Shown one piece after another: positions 1 through 9,022 of a stretch of 46,988 nt of DNA. The notes under the pieces were generated by a model, which was given only the letters and a program-made list of their open reading frames with translations, was not told the origin of the DNA and searched no databases. The position numbers were made by a program, and so were the translations under genes. The stretch covers positions 1-46,988 of the forward strand of contig JAMOUT010000048.1 of assembly GCA_027061995.1 (NCBI GenBank), given 5' to 3'. This DNA is from Candidatus Aminicenantota bacterium. Lineage in GTDB: Bacteria > Acidobacteriota > Aminicenantia > JAMOAD01. Position 1 is the stretch's first letter; each line of letters opens with the position of its first letter.

Positions 1-1
1 T

Positions 2-91
2 AATATAACCGATAAATTTTATATTGAAACAGGCGGCATACCGATGCCCGGTATTTGGTTTTTAACGGGAATAAAAGTCGGGGTGGGATAA
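2..91 (+). CDS. 3' end of an outer-membrane beta-barrel protein (partial)
   Basis: An open frame enters from the left edge and stops at 89-91 after 29 residues. The residues alternate hydrophobic and polar and include PMPGIWFLTGIKVGVG. This resembles the last strands of TonB-dependent receptors, where a proline-glycine turn precedes a final strand. The last residue is glycine instead of the usual aromatic. Only the tail is visible, so the family is a guess and the substrate unknown. No convincing terminator follows. Positions 92-236 hold only the promoter and leader of the next gene. Confidence 0.4.
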   Translation, partial: NITDKFYIETGGIPMPGIWFLTGIKVGVG

Positions 92-174
92 ACATTTAAA
101 AAAGGATGAATTATATTGTTTTATCCTATAATAGTTTGAAATTTAAGAACTTATACTCAGAGAATGGAACCAAT

Positions 175-203
175 TTGATAGAGTTTTAATCATCTGTTAT
201 AAT
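175..203 (+). promoter_or_regulatory. sigma70-like promoter for the epimerase gene
   Basis: TTGATA at 175-180, a 17-nt spacer and a perfect TATAAT at 198-203. The leader contains a strong Shine-Dalgarno AAGGAGG at 225-231, six bases before the ATG at 237. Confidence 0.75.
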
Positions 204-236
204 TGCTCTTTAATAATCAAGTTAAAGGAGGCGCTT

Positions 237-1277
237 ATGAAAATACTTGTAACCGGAGGAGCCGGTTTCTTAGGTTATCATACTGTTAATAATTTTTATA
301 AAAAAGGGATTACCGAAATTGATATTCTTGATATCGCTGATTATATAAAGGAGGAGTATCCCGAAACAATAAGATATCATAATGTTGATGTTCGCGATAA
401 AGAAAATCTTGAAAAAGTTATTAAAGAGGGGGGATACGATATTATAATCCATGAAGCAGCCGCACTTCCTTTATGGAGTAAAAAAGATATATATACGACA
501 ATGATAGACGGAACAAGAAATGTTCTTGATTTTGCCAAAAAATACGGAATTAAAAGAGTTATATATATATCTTCAACAGCTGTTTACGGCGTTCCCAAAT
601 ATCACCCCATATATGAAAATAGTCCGAGAGTAGGAGTGGGAGCTTACGGAGAAGCTAAGATTAAAGCGGAAGATATCTGTTTTGAATATAGAAAAGAACT
701 TATTGTTCCCGTTATAAGACCTAAAACATTCATAGGCACTGCAAGGCTTGGCGTATTTCAAATCTTATATGATTGGGTCGAGAGTGGCACGAGAATCCCT
801 GTTATAGGTAACGGGAAAAACAGATATCAACTTCTTGAAGTTGAAGATCTTGTTGATGCAATCTATCTTGCGGTAACTTCCGATCCTGAAAAAGCAAATG
901 ATACTTTTAATGTGGGGGCTGAAAAATTCGGCACCGTTCGTGAAGATGTCGGGGCTTTATGTGATTATGCAAAGAGTGGTTCCAAAGTTTTACCTGTTCC
1001 TTCCATTTTAGTAAAACCTTTTCTTATGCTTTTCGAAGCTATGAATCTTTCCCCTCTTTACAAATGGGTTTACGGAACTGCGGATAAAGAATCTTTTGTT
1101 GATATAACAAAAATAAAGGAAAAACTCGGTTGGCAACCAAAATACAGTAATGCGGATGCTCTTATAAGATCCTATCAGTGGTATCTTGACAATAAAGATT
1201 CTATTCACGGAGAAGGGGTAACCCATAGAGTTGGATGGAATCAGGGGATTTTAAAACTTTTTAAAAAGATTTTATAA
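237..1277 (+). CDS. NAD-dependent epimerase/dehydratase (extended SDR)
   Basis: This is a 346-residue extended short-chain dehydrogenase that probably epimerises, dehydrates or reduces a nucleotide sugar in the cytoplasm. The N-terminal Rossmann motif TGGAGFLG (residues 6-13) binds NAD(P). SST at 112-114 and Y137-x3-K141 form the catalytic triad. The length is typical of UDP-glucose 4-epimerase-like proteins, but the substrate cannot be told. A consensus promoter and Shine-Dalgarno support the start. An Rsm22-type methyltransferase gene follows after 6 nt and is probably co-transcribed. No other sugar-nucleotide genes lie nearby, so this is not part of a visible polysaccharide cluster. Confidence 0.85.
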   Translation: MKILVTGGAGFLGYHTVNNFYKKGITEIDILDIADYIKEEYPETIRYHNVDVRDKENLEKVIKEGGYDIIIHEAAALPLWSKKDIYTTMIDGTRNVLDFAKKYGIKRVIYISSTAVYGVPKYHPIYENSPRVGVGAYGEAKIKAEDICFEYRKELIVPVIRPKTFIGTARLGVFQILYDWVESGTRIPVIGNGKNRYQLLEVEDLVDAIYLAVTSDPEKANDTFNVGAEKFGTVREDVGALCDYAKSGSKVLPVPSILVKPFLMLFEAMNLSPLYKWVYGTADKESFVDITKIKEKLGWQPKYSNADALIRSYQWYLDNKDSIHGEGVTHRVGWNQGILKLFKKIL

Positions 1278-1283
1278 ATTAAG

Positions 1284-2336
1284 ATGTTTTTTAATCCGAT
1301 TTTTCCGGAGCAATATGAAAAAAGGATTATAAAGCATTTTAATTATGATCAATATAAACTTGCCACATATTCAAAAGAGGTTAAAACACTCTCCGATATT
1401 TTCCTTAATAAAAAGATTATCCCCGATTATTTTCAAAAAGAACAGTTCTTAAGAGCATACTCCTTTTACTATTTCCCTCAAAATTATATAAAAACAAAAT
1501 ATCTTTTATCGATTATCTCATCAATTATAAATAAAAAAAAGAAAATAAATATTCTTGATTTTGGTGGGGGGCCCGGAAATTCCACTCTTGCTGTCAGAGA
1601 TTTTGTCAAGGAAAAAGATTATAAAATTTTTTATTTTGACAAACAAAAAGAGGGTTATGATTTTCTAAAATCAATTGATGAAGATAAAAATATTATAAGA
1701 GTTGATATAAATGATTTGGAAGAAAAACAGGATATCATTATTTTTTCCTATACACTTAAAGAGACAGGTAAAAATATCATGAATATCATAAAAAAAATAA
1801 AAAAGAATATTAAAGAAGAAACTATTTTCATATTTCTTGATGCTCCCGACCCCGAAGTTTTAAAATTGATAAACAATATTAAAAAAGAGTTTATAAGGGA
1901 AGGTTTTAATATTATCTATCCGTGCAGAAGCGGTAATTGCCCTATTCTTAAACTTAAGGAAGAGGAAAGGACATGTTATACTCAGATAGAGTGGGTAATT
2001 CCTAATATTATCTCGGAGATAAACAGAAAACTTTTCTTCAGAATCAAATATCTTAAATTTTCCTCCTTGATAGTATCAAAAGAGATATATCCGATTAATT
2101 ACCTTTTTGCAATCTCCCCCTATATAGGGGAAAAAGGGAAAGGGAAAATATTCTTTTGCTCTGAAAGAGGAAGGATTGAATTTGAACTTCTAAAAAAAGA
2201 GATTACGGAAAATAACCGAGAATTTTTAAACATTAAAAGGGGGATGGCTGTTGATATTGAGTTACCTCTTATTAAAGGTAATAAATTCAGACTCTCAAAG
2301 AAGAGTAAAGTTAAAATTATTGACAGAATAGTTTGA
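1284..2336 (+). CDS. Rsm22-family SAM-dependent methyltransferase-like protein
   Basis: The protein has 350 residues. A glycine-rich SAM-binding motif LDFGGGPG lies at residues 91-98 of a Rossmann-type core. Further on, PCRSGNCP supplies C214 and C219, with C231 shortly after, followed by a basic stretch ending in KYLKFSSL. This order (glycine motif, cysteine-proline motif, FSYL-like end) is characteristic of Rsm22, a protein tied to small-ribosomal-subunit assembly whose cysteines bind an iron-sulfur cluster. Only three of the usual four cysteines are evident. No ribosome binding site precedes the ATG; expression may depend on the epimerase mRNA. The gene ends 2 nt from the converging fmt gene. 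Confidence 0.6.
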   Translation: MFFNPIFPEQYEKRIIKHFNYDQYKLATYSKEVKTLSDIFLNKKIIPDYFQKEQFLRAYSFYYFPQNYIKTKYLLSIISSIINKKKKINILDFGGGPGNSTLAVRDFVKEKDYKIFYFDKQKEGYDFLKSIDEDKNIIRVDINDLEEKQDIIIFSYTLKETGKNIMNIIKKIKKNIKEETIFIFLDAPDPEVLKLINNIKKEFIREGFNIIYPCRSGNCPILKLKEEERTCYTQIEWVIPNIISEINRKLFFRIKYLKFSSLIVSKEIYPINYLFAISPYIGEKGKGKIFFCSERGRIEFELLKKEITENNREFLNIKRGMAVDIELPLIKGNKFRLSKKSKVKIIDRIV

Positions 2337-2338
2337 TA

Positions 2339-3262
2339 TCAAAGGATATCCCCCTCTTTAAGTCTTGCTCCGTTTATGAAATCATAGGCGGACATCACTC
2401 TTTTCCCCTCGGGTTTGACTTTCTTTATCAAGATAGTTTTCTTATCACCGCAAACAACGGAAAATCCCTCTCTCGTTATCTTTTTTATCTCACCGATTTC
2501 ACCGTTTTTTAGCTCATCTCTTACAGCTTCAACAATTATCAATCTTTTGTTATTATGAAAAGTAAAAGCTGATGGCCAAGGGGTAAAGGCTCTGATCATT
2601 CTGAGTATTTTTTCAGAATCAAAACTCCAATCAAATTCACCATCCTTTTTATCTATCTTTCTCGCATAGCTTGCTTTTTCATCATCCTGTTCAACAGGGA
2701 TAATAAAATCAATATTCTTTATAACTTTCACCAATTCCATCGCTCCCATGGAAGAAAGTTTATCTCTTATATCATAAGCATAATCTTTTTCCTCTATGTT
2801 TATCTCTTTTTGAGAGTAAATGGGACCCGCATCAAGTTTTTTTACAAGTTTTATTATGGATATCCCCGTTTTTTTATCTCCGTTTAATATTGCGGTTTCA
2901 ACCGGTGAAGCCCCTCTTAATTTCGGCAATAATGAAAAATGAAGGTTCAAAGTTCCGAATCTCGGAAATTCAAGAATTTTAACAGGAATGATTTTTCCGT
3001 AAGACACTACAACCGCAATATCAATATCAAATGAAAAATATTTTTTTCTGAATTCCTGGTCAAGTTTCTCGGGTGTGAGGATATTTTTTATTCCTAATTC
3101 AATAGCTCTTTCTTTAACTATCGAAGGCATTAATTTTCTACCTCTACCTTTGGGTCTGTCGGGAGAAGTGATAATAGCTTTTATTACAAACTTCTTCGAT
3201 AAAAGTTCGAGAGATTTTAGGGATACTTCGGAACTCCCCCAAAAACCAATCTTTCTTACCAT
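2339..3262 (-). CDS. fmt: Methionyl-tRNA formyltransferase
   Basis: This 307-residue enzyme transfers a formyl group from 10-formyl-tetrahydrofolate to initiator Met-tRNA. The catalytic set N106, H108 (in NLHFSLLP) and D144 matches E. coli N108, H110 and D146, and RGASPV follows as usual. The smaller C-terminal OB-fold domain for tRNA binding is present from about residue 205. The start overlaps the end of def by 7 nt, and GGAGG sits only one base from the ATG, so translation is probably coupled to def. The pairing with deformylase is the classical N-formylmethionine module. Confidence 0.95.
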   Translation of the reverse strand: MVRKIGFWGSSEVSLKSLELLSKKFVIKAIITSPDRPKGRGRKLMPSIVKERAIELGIKNILTPEKLDQEFRKKYFSFDIDIAVVVSYGKIIPVKILEFPRFGTLNLHFSLLPKLRGASPVETAILNGDKKTGISIIKLVKKLDAGPIYSQKEINIEEKDYAYDIRDKLSSMGAMELVKVIKNIDFIIPVEQDDEKASYARKIDKKDGEFDWSFDSEKILRMIRAFTPWPSAFTFHNNKRLIIVEAVRDELKNGEIGEIKKITREGFSVVCGDKKTILIKKVKPEGKRVMSAYDFINGARLKEGDIL

Positions 3263-3804
3263 CCCTCCTCTTTTCTCTGCTTTTTTAATCTGTTTAATAC
3301 AAGTTTTTTCTTTATCGGGGAAAGATAATCTATAAACAGTTTGCCGTGAAGATGATCGAGTTCATGTTGGAAAACCCTCGCAAGAAGTCCCTCCGCCTCT
3401 ATCTCTATCTCTTTCCCGTTAATATCCATAGCTTTTAATAATACTTTATATTTTCTTTTAACACTTTCGGTAATTCCCGGGACACTCAAACAACCCTCTT
3501 CTCCGAGCTCCGAACCTTCACTTTCCGTGATTACGGGATTTATTAAGACAAGCTTTTTACTCGGTTCTTCATTAAGTTTAAGATCCGCTATAAAAAACCT
3601 TTTTGTTGAACCAACCTGAGTGGCTGCAAGACCTATCCCTCTGTTTTGATACATCGTGTAAAACATCTTTTTTATAAAATCGACAAGTTCTCCGTTTATA
3701 TCTTTTACCGGTTCGGTTTCTATTCTTAAAATCTCATCACCGACTTTATAAATTTTAAGTTCATCTTCTATAATCTCTATCTCTTTTTCTTCTTGATTTT
3801 TCAT
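3256..3804 (-). CDS. def: Peptide deformylase
   Basis: This 182-residue metalloenzyme removes the formyl group from nascent proteins. All three family motifs are present: GIGLAATQVG (56-65), EGCLSVPG (103-110, metal ligand C105) and QHELDH (146-151, ligands H147 and H151, catalytic E148). About 15 charged residues extend the N-terminus beyond the usual start. The -10 box of a good promoter ends 5 nt before the ATG and there is no Shine-Dalgarno, so the mRNA appears leaderless. It is the first gene of def-fmt. Confidence 0.95.
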   Translation of the reverse strand: MKNQEEKEIEIIEDELKIYKVGDEILRIETEPVKDINGELVDFIKKMFYTMYQNRGIGLAATQVGSTKRFFIADLKLNEEPSKKLVLINPVITESEGSELGEEGCLSVPGITESVKRKYKVLLKAMDINGKEIEIEAEGLLARVFQHELDHLHGKLFIDYLSPIKKKLVLNRLKKQRKEEGW

Positions 3805-3809
3805 GTAAA

Positions 3810-3838
3810 ATTTTACCCTATTTAATGGTATTAGTCAA
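3810..3838 (-). promoter_or_regulatory. def-fmt promoter, apparently leaderless
   Basis: On the minus strand, TTGACT (3833-3838), 17 nt, then TAAAAT (3810-3815). Only 5 nt separate the -10 box from the ATG at 3804, so the expected start point falls on or next to the A of the start codon. Confidence 0.7.
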
Positions 3839-3890
3839 TTCTTATTTCTCTCGTCTCCTTACTTATTTTCTCTTTTAAAATACTCATCAT

Positions 3891-4067
3891 TTATCCAGCT
3901 TTTGTAGAATAAGATACTCTTAATTTTCCGTTTTTCTCAAGCTCGTAAGCTTTTTCTGGATATTTAAACAGACAAATTAAAATACTGAAAACTAAATACC
4001 CTGCAATATCTATCAAATTAATCAATAATAATGAAAAATCATAATCATATTCTTGGTTATATGGCAT
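3891..4067 (-). CDS. Possible 58-residue single-pass membrane protein
   Basis: An ATG at 4067 opens a 58-codon frame ending in TAA at 3891. The product has an acidic N-terminus (MPYNQEYDYD), one hydrophobic span (about residues 11-34) and a charged tail (KYPEKAYELEKNGKLR), a plausible layout for a small inner-membrane protein. There is no Shine-Dalgarno. A TATTAT lies 8 nt upstream but its -35 is poor. The gene would diverge from groES and precede def, which has its own promoter. I recognise no family. It occupies an otherwise empty 350-base gap and could be chance. Confidence 0.35.
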   Translation of the reverse strand: MPYNQEYDYDFSLLLINLIDIAGYLVFSILICLFKYPEKAYELEKNGKLRVSYSTKAG

Positions 4068-4086
4068 TATATCATATAATATGAGC

Positions 4087-4115
4087 TTGACATTGTCATA
4101 TTACTGTGCTATTAT
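4087..4115 (+). promoter_or_regulatory. groESL promoter
   Basis: TTGACA at 4087-4092, exactly 17 nt, then TATTAT at 4110-4115. Both hexamers are at or near consensus. Transcription should begin near 4122, giving a leader of about 33 nt with AAAGGAGG before the groES ATG. Confidence 0.85.
4088..4098 (+). promoter_or_regulatory. Candidate heat-shock operator over the groE -35 box
   Basis: TGACA-T-TGTCA is an inverted repeat with 5-bp arms overlapping the -35 hexamer, followed by TATT. The dnaK promoter has the same arms with a 3-nt centre and the same TATT flank. No CIRCE element is present in either region. The repressor is unknown. Confidence 0.45.
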
Positions 4116-4154
4116 TAGCATGTTAATAAAATAATTGATAAAGGAGGTAAACAG

Positions 4155-4445
4155 ATGAAATTATCACCATTGTATGACAGGGTTGTTCTTAAAAGAATCG
4201 AAGAAGACGAAGTTAAAAAAGGTTCTATAATTATTCCGGATACTGCAAAAGAAAAACCGCAGCAGGCGGAAGTTGTAGCGGTTGGCCCGGGAAAAGTTAC
4301 CGAGGATGGTAAAACAATCCCTTTAATGGTTAAAGTCGGAGACAAAGTCTTAATCGGAAAATATGCAGGAAACGAGATTAAGGTCGATAATGAAGAATTG
4401 GTTATTGCAAGGGAAGATGAAATCCTTGCAAGGATCGAAGGATAA
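4155..4445 (+). CDS. groES: Co-chaperonin GroES
   Basis: This 96-residue protein is the heptameric lid of the GroEL folding chamber. The N-terminus ([12 protein letters not shown]) is the conserved beta-barrel start, the mobile loop lies around residues 18-34, and [15 protein letters not shown] is the conserved C-terminal strand region. Length is standard. It leads a two-gene operon with groEL 15 nt downstream, each with a strong Shine-Dalgarno (AAAGGAGG and AAGGAGG). Confidence 0.97.
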   Translation: MKLSPLYDRVVLKRIEEDEVKKGSIIIPDTAKEKPQQAEVVAVGPGKVTEDGKTIPLMVKVGDKVLIGKYAGNEIKVDNEELVIAREDEILARIEG

Positions 4446-4460
4446 TTAAGGAGGTAAAAA

Positions 4461-6074
<1,614 letters not shown>

Positions 6075-6090
6075 TCCGAAAAACAGATAT

Positions 6091-6125
6091 AAAAAAAAGC
6101 GGGCTTTAATTAGCCCGCTTTTTTT
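6091..6125 (+). terminator. Intrinsic terminator of groESL
   Basis: Arms AGCGGGCT (6098-6105) and AGCCCGCT (6112-6119) with a 6-nt loop are followed by a run of seven T. An A-run on the left could let it work weakly in reverse, but no converging gene needs it. Confidence 0.9.
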
Positions 6126-6216
6126 GTTTACAAACAATTATAAAACCAGAATTAATTTGTTAAACACTCTCACAGAGAACTTTAAAGAAATTCATTGAGA
6201 CAGGTCTCGTAATTTC

Positions 6217-6245
6217 TTGTAAATAATCATATTTTATGCTATATT
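6217..6245 (+). promoter_or_regulatory. Promoter of the remA-gmk-coaBC run
   Basis: TTGTAA (6217-6222), 17 nt, TATATT (6240-6245). The leader is short (about 14 nt) and holds AGGAGG at 6256-6261, four bases before the ATG at 6266. Confidence 0.6.
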
Positions 6246-6265
6246 TTTGTATTATAGGAGGAAAA

Positions 6266-6514
6266 ATGGGTGAAAAAGTTAGTGTGATTAGCGTCGGATT
6301 TAATAATTTTGTTGCAAGAGATAAGATAATAGCCATTACAGCTGTTAATACCAATCCTATTAAAAGAGCGATTAGGATAGCTCAAGAGGAAAATAGACTG
6401 ATAGATGCCACAATGGGTAAAAAAGTTAAAGCAGCTATATTTATTAATAGCAATCAATTGGTTTTATCCGCTTTAACACCTCAAACATTATATCTGAGAC
6501 TTACAGAGGAATGA
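6266..6514 (+). CDS. DUF370 / RemA-like small regulatory protein
   Basis: The protein has 82 residues. Conserved DUF370 features are the VGFNNFVARDKIIAI start, the central PIKRAIRIAQEENRLIDATMGKK block and LVLSALTPQTLYLR at the end. In Bacillus subtilis RemA is a DNA-binding activator of matrix genes; in distant lineages the role is unknown. I chose the ATG at 6266 because AGGAGG is correctly spaced there. An in-frame ATG at 6236 lies over the -10 box. It overlaps gmk by 4 nt (ATGA), a widespread remA-gmk linkage. Confidence 0.85.
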   Translation: MGEKVSVISVGFNNFVARDKIIAITAVNTNPIKRAIRIAQEENRLIDATMGKKVKAAIFINSNQLVLSALTPQTLYLRLTEE

Positions 6515-7110
6515 GTTCACCTCTCCTTTTTGTAATAACCGGAGTTTCAGGGGGAGGAAAATCAACTCTTATCTCTCATATTATAAAAAAATACGGTTTT
6601 TCTTTTTCCATCTCTCATACAACAAGAAAACCTCGTGAGGGGGAAATAGACGGAAAAGACTATCATTTCATAGATGAAAATAAATTTAAAGAGATGATTG
6701 AAAAAGAGCATTTTATAGAGTGGGCGAAGGTTTACGGAAATCTATACGGAACTTCAAAAGGGGAGATTAAAAAACTTTTCGATAAAGGTAAAAATATAAT
6801 TCTTGATCTTGATATTCAAGGAGCAAATAATATAAAAAAGATTTATCCAGATTCGATAGCCATTTTCATATTAACCAAGAATATATCTGTTTTAAAAGAG
6901 AGACTCTTAAAAAGAGGGGAAAAGGATTTAGAAACAAGAATCATGAAAATCAAACAAACACTTAAAGAGATTGATAATTATGATTATCTGTTGATAAATG
7001 ATGAGATTAAAACTTCTTACATAAAGATTGACTCCATAGTGGAAGCTGAGAGCATGAAAATAAAAAATCTTGATTTAAACAAGATAATAGATTCTTTTTG
7101 GGAAAAATGA
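6511..7110 (+). CDS. gmk: Guanylate kinase
   Basis: This 199-residue enzyme phosphorylates GMP to GDP with ATP. The P-loop GVSGGGKS is at residues 11-18, followed by the GMP-binding SHTTRKPREGEIDGKDYHF and the IILDLDIQGA strand. The start overlaps the remA-like stop and the stop overlaps the coaBC start, both as ATGA. rpoZ, commonly found between gmk and coaBC, is absent. Confidence 0.95.
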   Translation: MSSPLLFVITGVSGGGKSTLISHIIKKYGFSFSISHTTRKPREGEIDGKDYHFIDENKFKEMIEKEHFIEWAKVYGNLYGTSKGEIKKLFDKGKNIILDLDIQGANNIKKIYPDSIAIFILTKNISVLKERLLKRGEKDLETRIMKIKQTLKEIDNYDYLLINDEIKTSYIKIDSIVEAESMKIKNLDLNKIIDSFWEK

Positions 7111-8300
7111 AAAAGATAATTCTCGGAGTAACGGGCTCCATTGCATCATATAAAGCGGTTGAAATAGTTCGTTTGCTTAAAAAAAGAGGATATTCCGTAA
7201 GTGTTGTTATGACCCCCGATTCCGTAAACTTCATATCACCTCTCATATTTGAAATTATCTCGGAAAATAAAGTTATAATCGATCAATTTAAAGATTCGGA
7301 TAATTATAAAGTTGAACATGTTAAAATGGCAAGAGAAACCGAACTTTTTGTTATTGCTCCCGCAAGCCTGAATACAATCGGAAAATTTACCTCGGGAATC
7401 GCTGATAATTTTTTAACACTTCTTTTCTTTGCTTACACGGGGAAAGTCCTTATAGCTCCCGCGATGAACACCGCAATGTATCTTCACCCTGTTAATAAAA
7501 AAAACATTGAATATTTAAAATCAATAGGTGTGGATTTCATATCTCCGTCGGAAGGTTCCCTTGCATGCGGAGAAGAGGGGGTGGGAAGACTTGCCGAACC
7601 TGAAGATATAGTTGATATTATTGAAAGCTATCTCGAAAAAAAACTTTATAAAGGAAAGAGGATACTTGTTTCCGGCGGAGGAACAAGGGAGAAGATAGAT
7701 GATTTTCGGTTCATTACTAATCCCTCGTCGGGTAAAACAGGAGTTGAATTTGCAAGAATAGCGAGAAATTTCGGAGCTGAAACAACTCTGGTATCAGGGA
7801 AAAACAATCTGAAAATTCCGCAAGGAATCAATTATATTGAGATCGAAAGCGGGAAAGAGATGTATGAAGAGTTAAATAAAAAAATCAAAGAGGCGGATAT
7901 TCTTATTATGTCAGCCGCAGTATCTGATTTTAAACCCTCCGATTATAAAAAAGGAAAAATCAAGAAAACAGATTTTTCTCTTAATCTGAAACTTGATAAA
8001 AATCCCGATATTTTAAAAGAGCTTTCCTTAAAGAAAAAAGGAAACCAGATTTTCGTGGGATTTTCAGCTGAATATGGTTTGGAAAAAAAAGAAGCGGAAA
8101 AAAAGCTTAAAGAGAAAAACCTTGATATAATAATACTAAATTCCATTAAAGAAAAAAATCTCGGATTCGGTTCAGAGGATAATCGCACTATCCTAATATT
8201 TAAAGACGGAGATATTATTGATACGGGAGTTATTTCAAAAAGGGAGCTTGCCAAATTGGTTTTGGAAAAAATATATGATAAATGGATAAGAAAAACATAG
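7107..8300 (+). CDS. coaBC: Bifunctional phosphopantothenoylcysteine decarboxylase/synthetase
   Basis: This 397-residue fusion makes 4'-phosphopantetheine for coenzyme A. The N-terminal flavoprotein CoaC half has catalytic H71, the PAMN motif (N121) and C154 in LACGEEG. The C-terminal CoaB half has NPSSGKTG and the dimer lysine region (KKTDFSLNLKLDKNPDIL). The start is the ATG at 7107 in the ATGA overlap with gmk. A TTG 9 nt upstream is in frame but unnecessary. It overlaps the glycosylase gene by 19 nt. Confidence 0.96.
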   Translation: MKKIILGVTGSIASYKAVEIVRLLKKRGYSVSVVMTPDSVNFISPLIFEIISENKVIIDQFKDSDNYKVEHVKMARETELFVIAPASLNTIGKFTSGIADNFLTLLFFAYTGKVLIAPAMNTAMYLHPVNKKNIEYLKSIGVDFISPSEGSLACGEEGVGRLAEPEDIVDIIESYLEKKLYKGKRILVSGGGTREKIDDFRFITNPSSGKTGVEFARIARNFGAETTLVSGKNNLKIPQGINYIEIESGKEMYEELNKKIKEADILIMSAAVSDFKPSDYKKGKIKKTDFSLNLKLDKNPDILKELSLKKKGNQIFVGFSAEYGLEKKEAEKKLKEKNLDIIILNSIKEKNLGFGSEDNRTILIFKDGDIIDTGVISKRELAKLVLEKIYDKWIRKT

Positions 8301-9022
8301 AGAAAATCTTGTATTTAAAAGAGTTAGGGGTGGAATACCTTTCAAAGGATATTATATATATATATTCTGATAATAAAATCAATAAAAAAGAGAAAAAACA
8401 AAAATTTAGTCAAAATAAAACAATAAACAATAATCCCATTATTAAAAAAGGGAAGAGAAAAGAGGAATTTCTTGAAGAGATAAAAAAAGAGGTTTTTTCC
8501 TGTAAAAAATGTCCTCTTTTTGAAACAAAGAAAAATTATGTTTTCGGGGAGGGGAGCATTAATGCTAACATAATGTTTGTCGGGGAGGCTCCCGGAGCTG
8601 ATGAAGATATTCAGGGAAGACCTTTTGTTGGAAAAGCGGGGAAAAAATTAACAGAGATGATTCATGCCATGGGTTATAAAAGGGAAGAGATTTATATAGC
8701 AAACATTGTAAAGTGCAGACCCCCTGGAAACGCAACCCCTACCCCCGAGATCAGGAAAACCTGTTTTCCTTTTCTCCAAAAACAGATAGCAATTATTAAA
8801 CCCAAAGTTATTATTACAATGGGTAATGTTGCAACCCAAACACTACTGAACACTAAACAGACTATTACAAAAATAAGGGGGAATTTCGGTTTTTATCAAA
8901 ATATTCCTGTGATGCCCACTTATCACCCTTCGTATATAATCAGAAATTATACTATAAATATCAGAAAGCAATCTTGGAGTGATCTTCAAAAAGTGATGAA
9001 ATATATAGATGAAAGCAATTAG
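8282..9022 (+). CDS. Family 4 uracil-DNA glycosylase (iron-sulfur)
   Basis: This 246-residue enzyme removes uracil from DNA. Cysteines C74, C77, C145 and C161 match the [4Fe-4S] ligands of type 4/5 glycosylases. GEAPGADED (101-109) is the active-site loop and HPSYI (215-219) the second motif. About 65 N-terminal residues form a lysine- and asparagine-rich extension not needed for the fold, possibly a DNA- or partner-binding tail. It overlaps coaBC by 19 nt and priA by 14 nt, so translation is likely coupled. Confidence 0.9.
   Translation: MDKKNIEKILYLKELGVEYLSKDIIYIYSDNKINKKEKKQKFSQNKTINNNPIIKKGKRKEEFLEEIKKEVFSCKKCPLFETKKNYVFGEGSINANIMFVGEAPGADEDIQGRPFVGKAGKKLTEMIHAMGYKREEIYIANIVKCRPPGNATPTPEIRKTCFPFLQKQIAIIKPKVIITMGNVATQTLLNTKQTITKIRGNFGFYQNIPVMPTYHPSYIIRNYTINIRKQSWSDLQKVMKYIDESN

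Noticed and set aside
4080-4154. CIRCE element upstream of groES
   Set aside because: No TTAGCACTC or GAGTGCTAA arms are present; a different inverted repeat is there instead.
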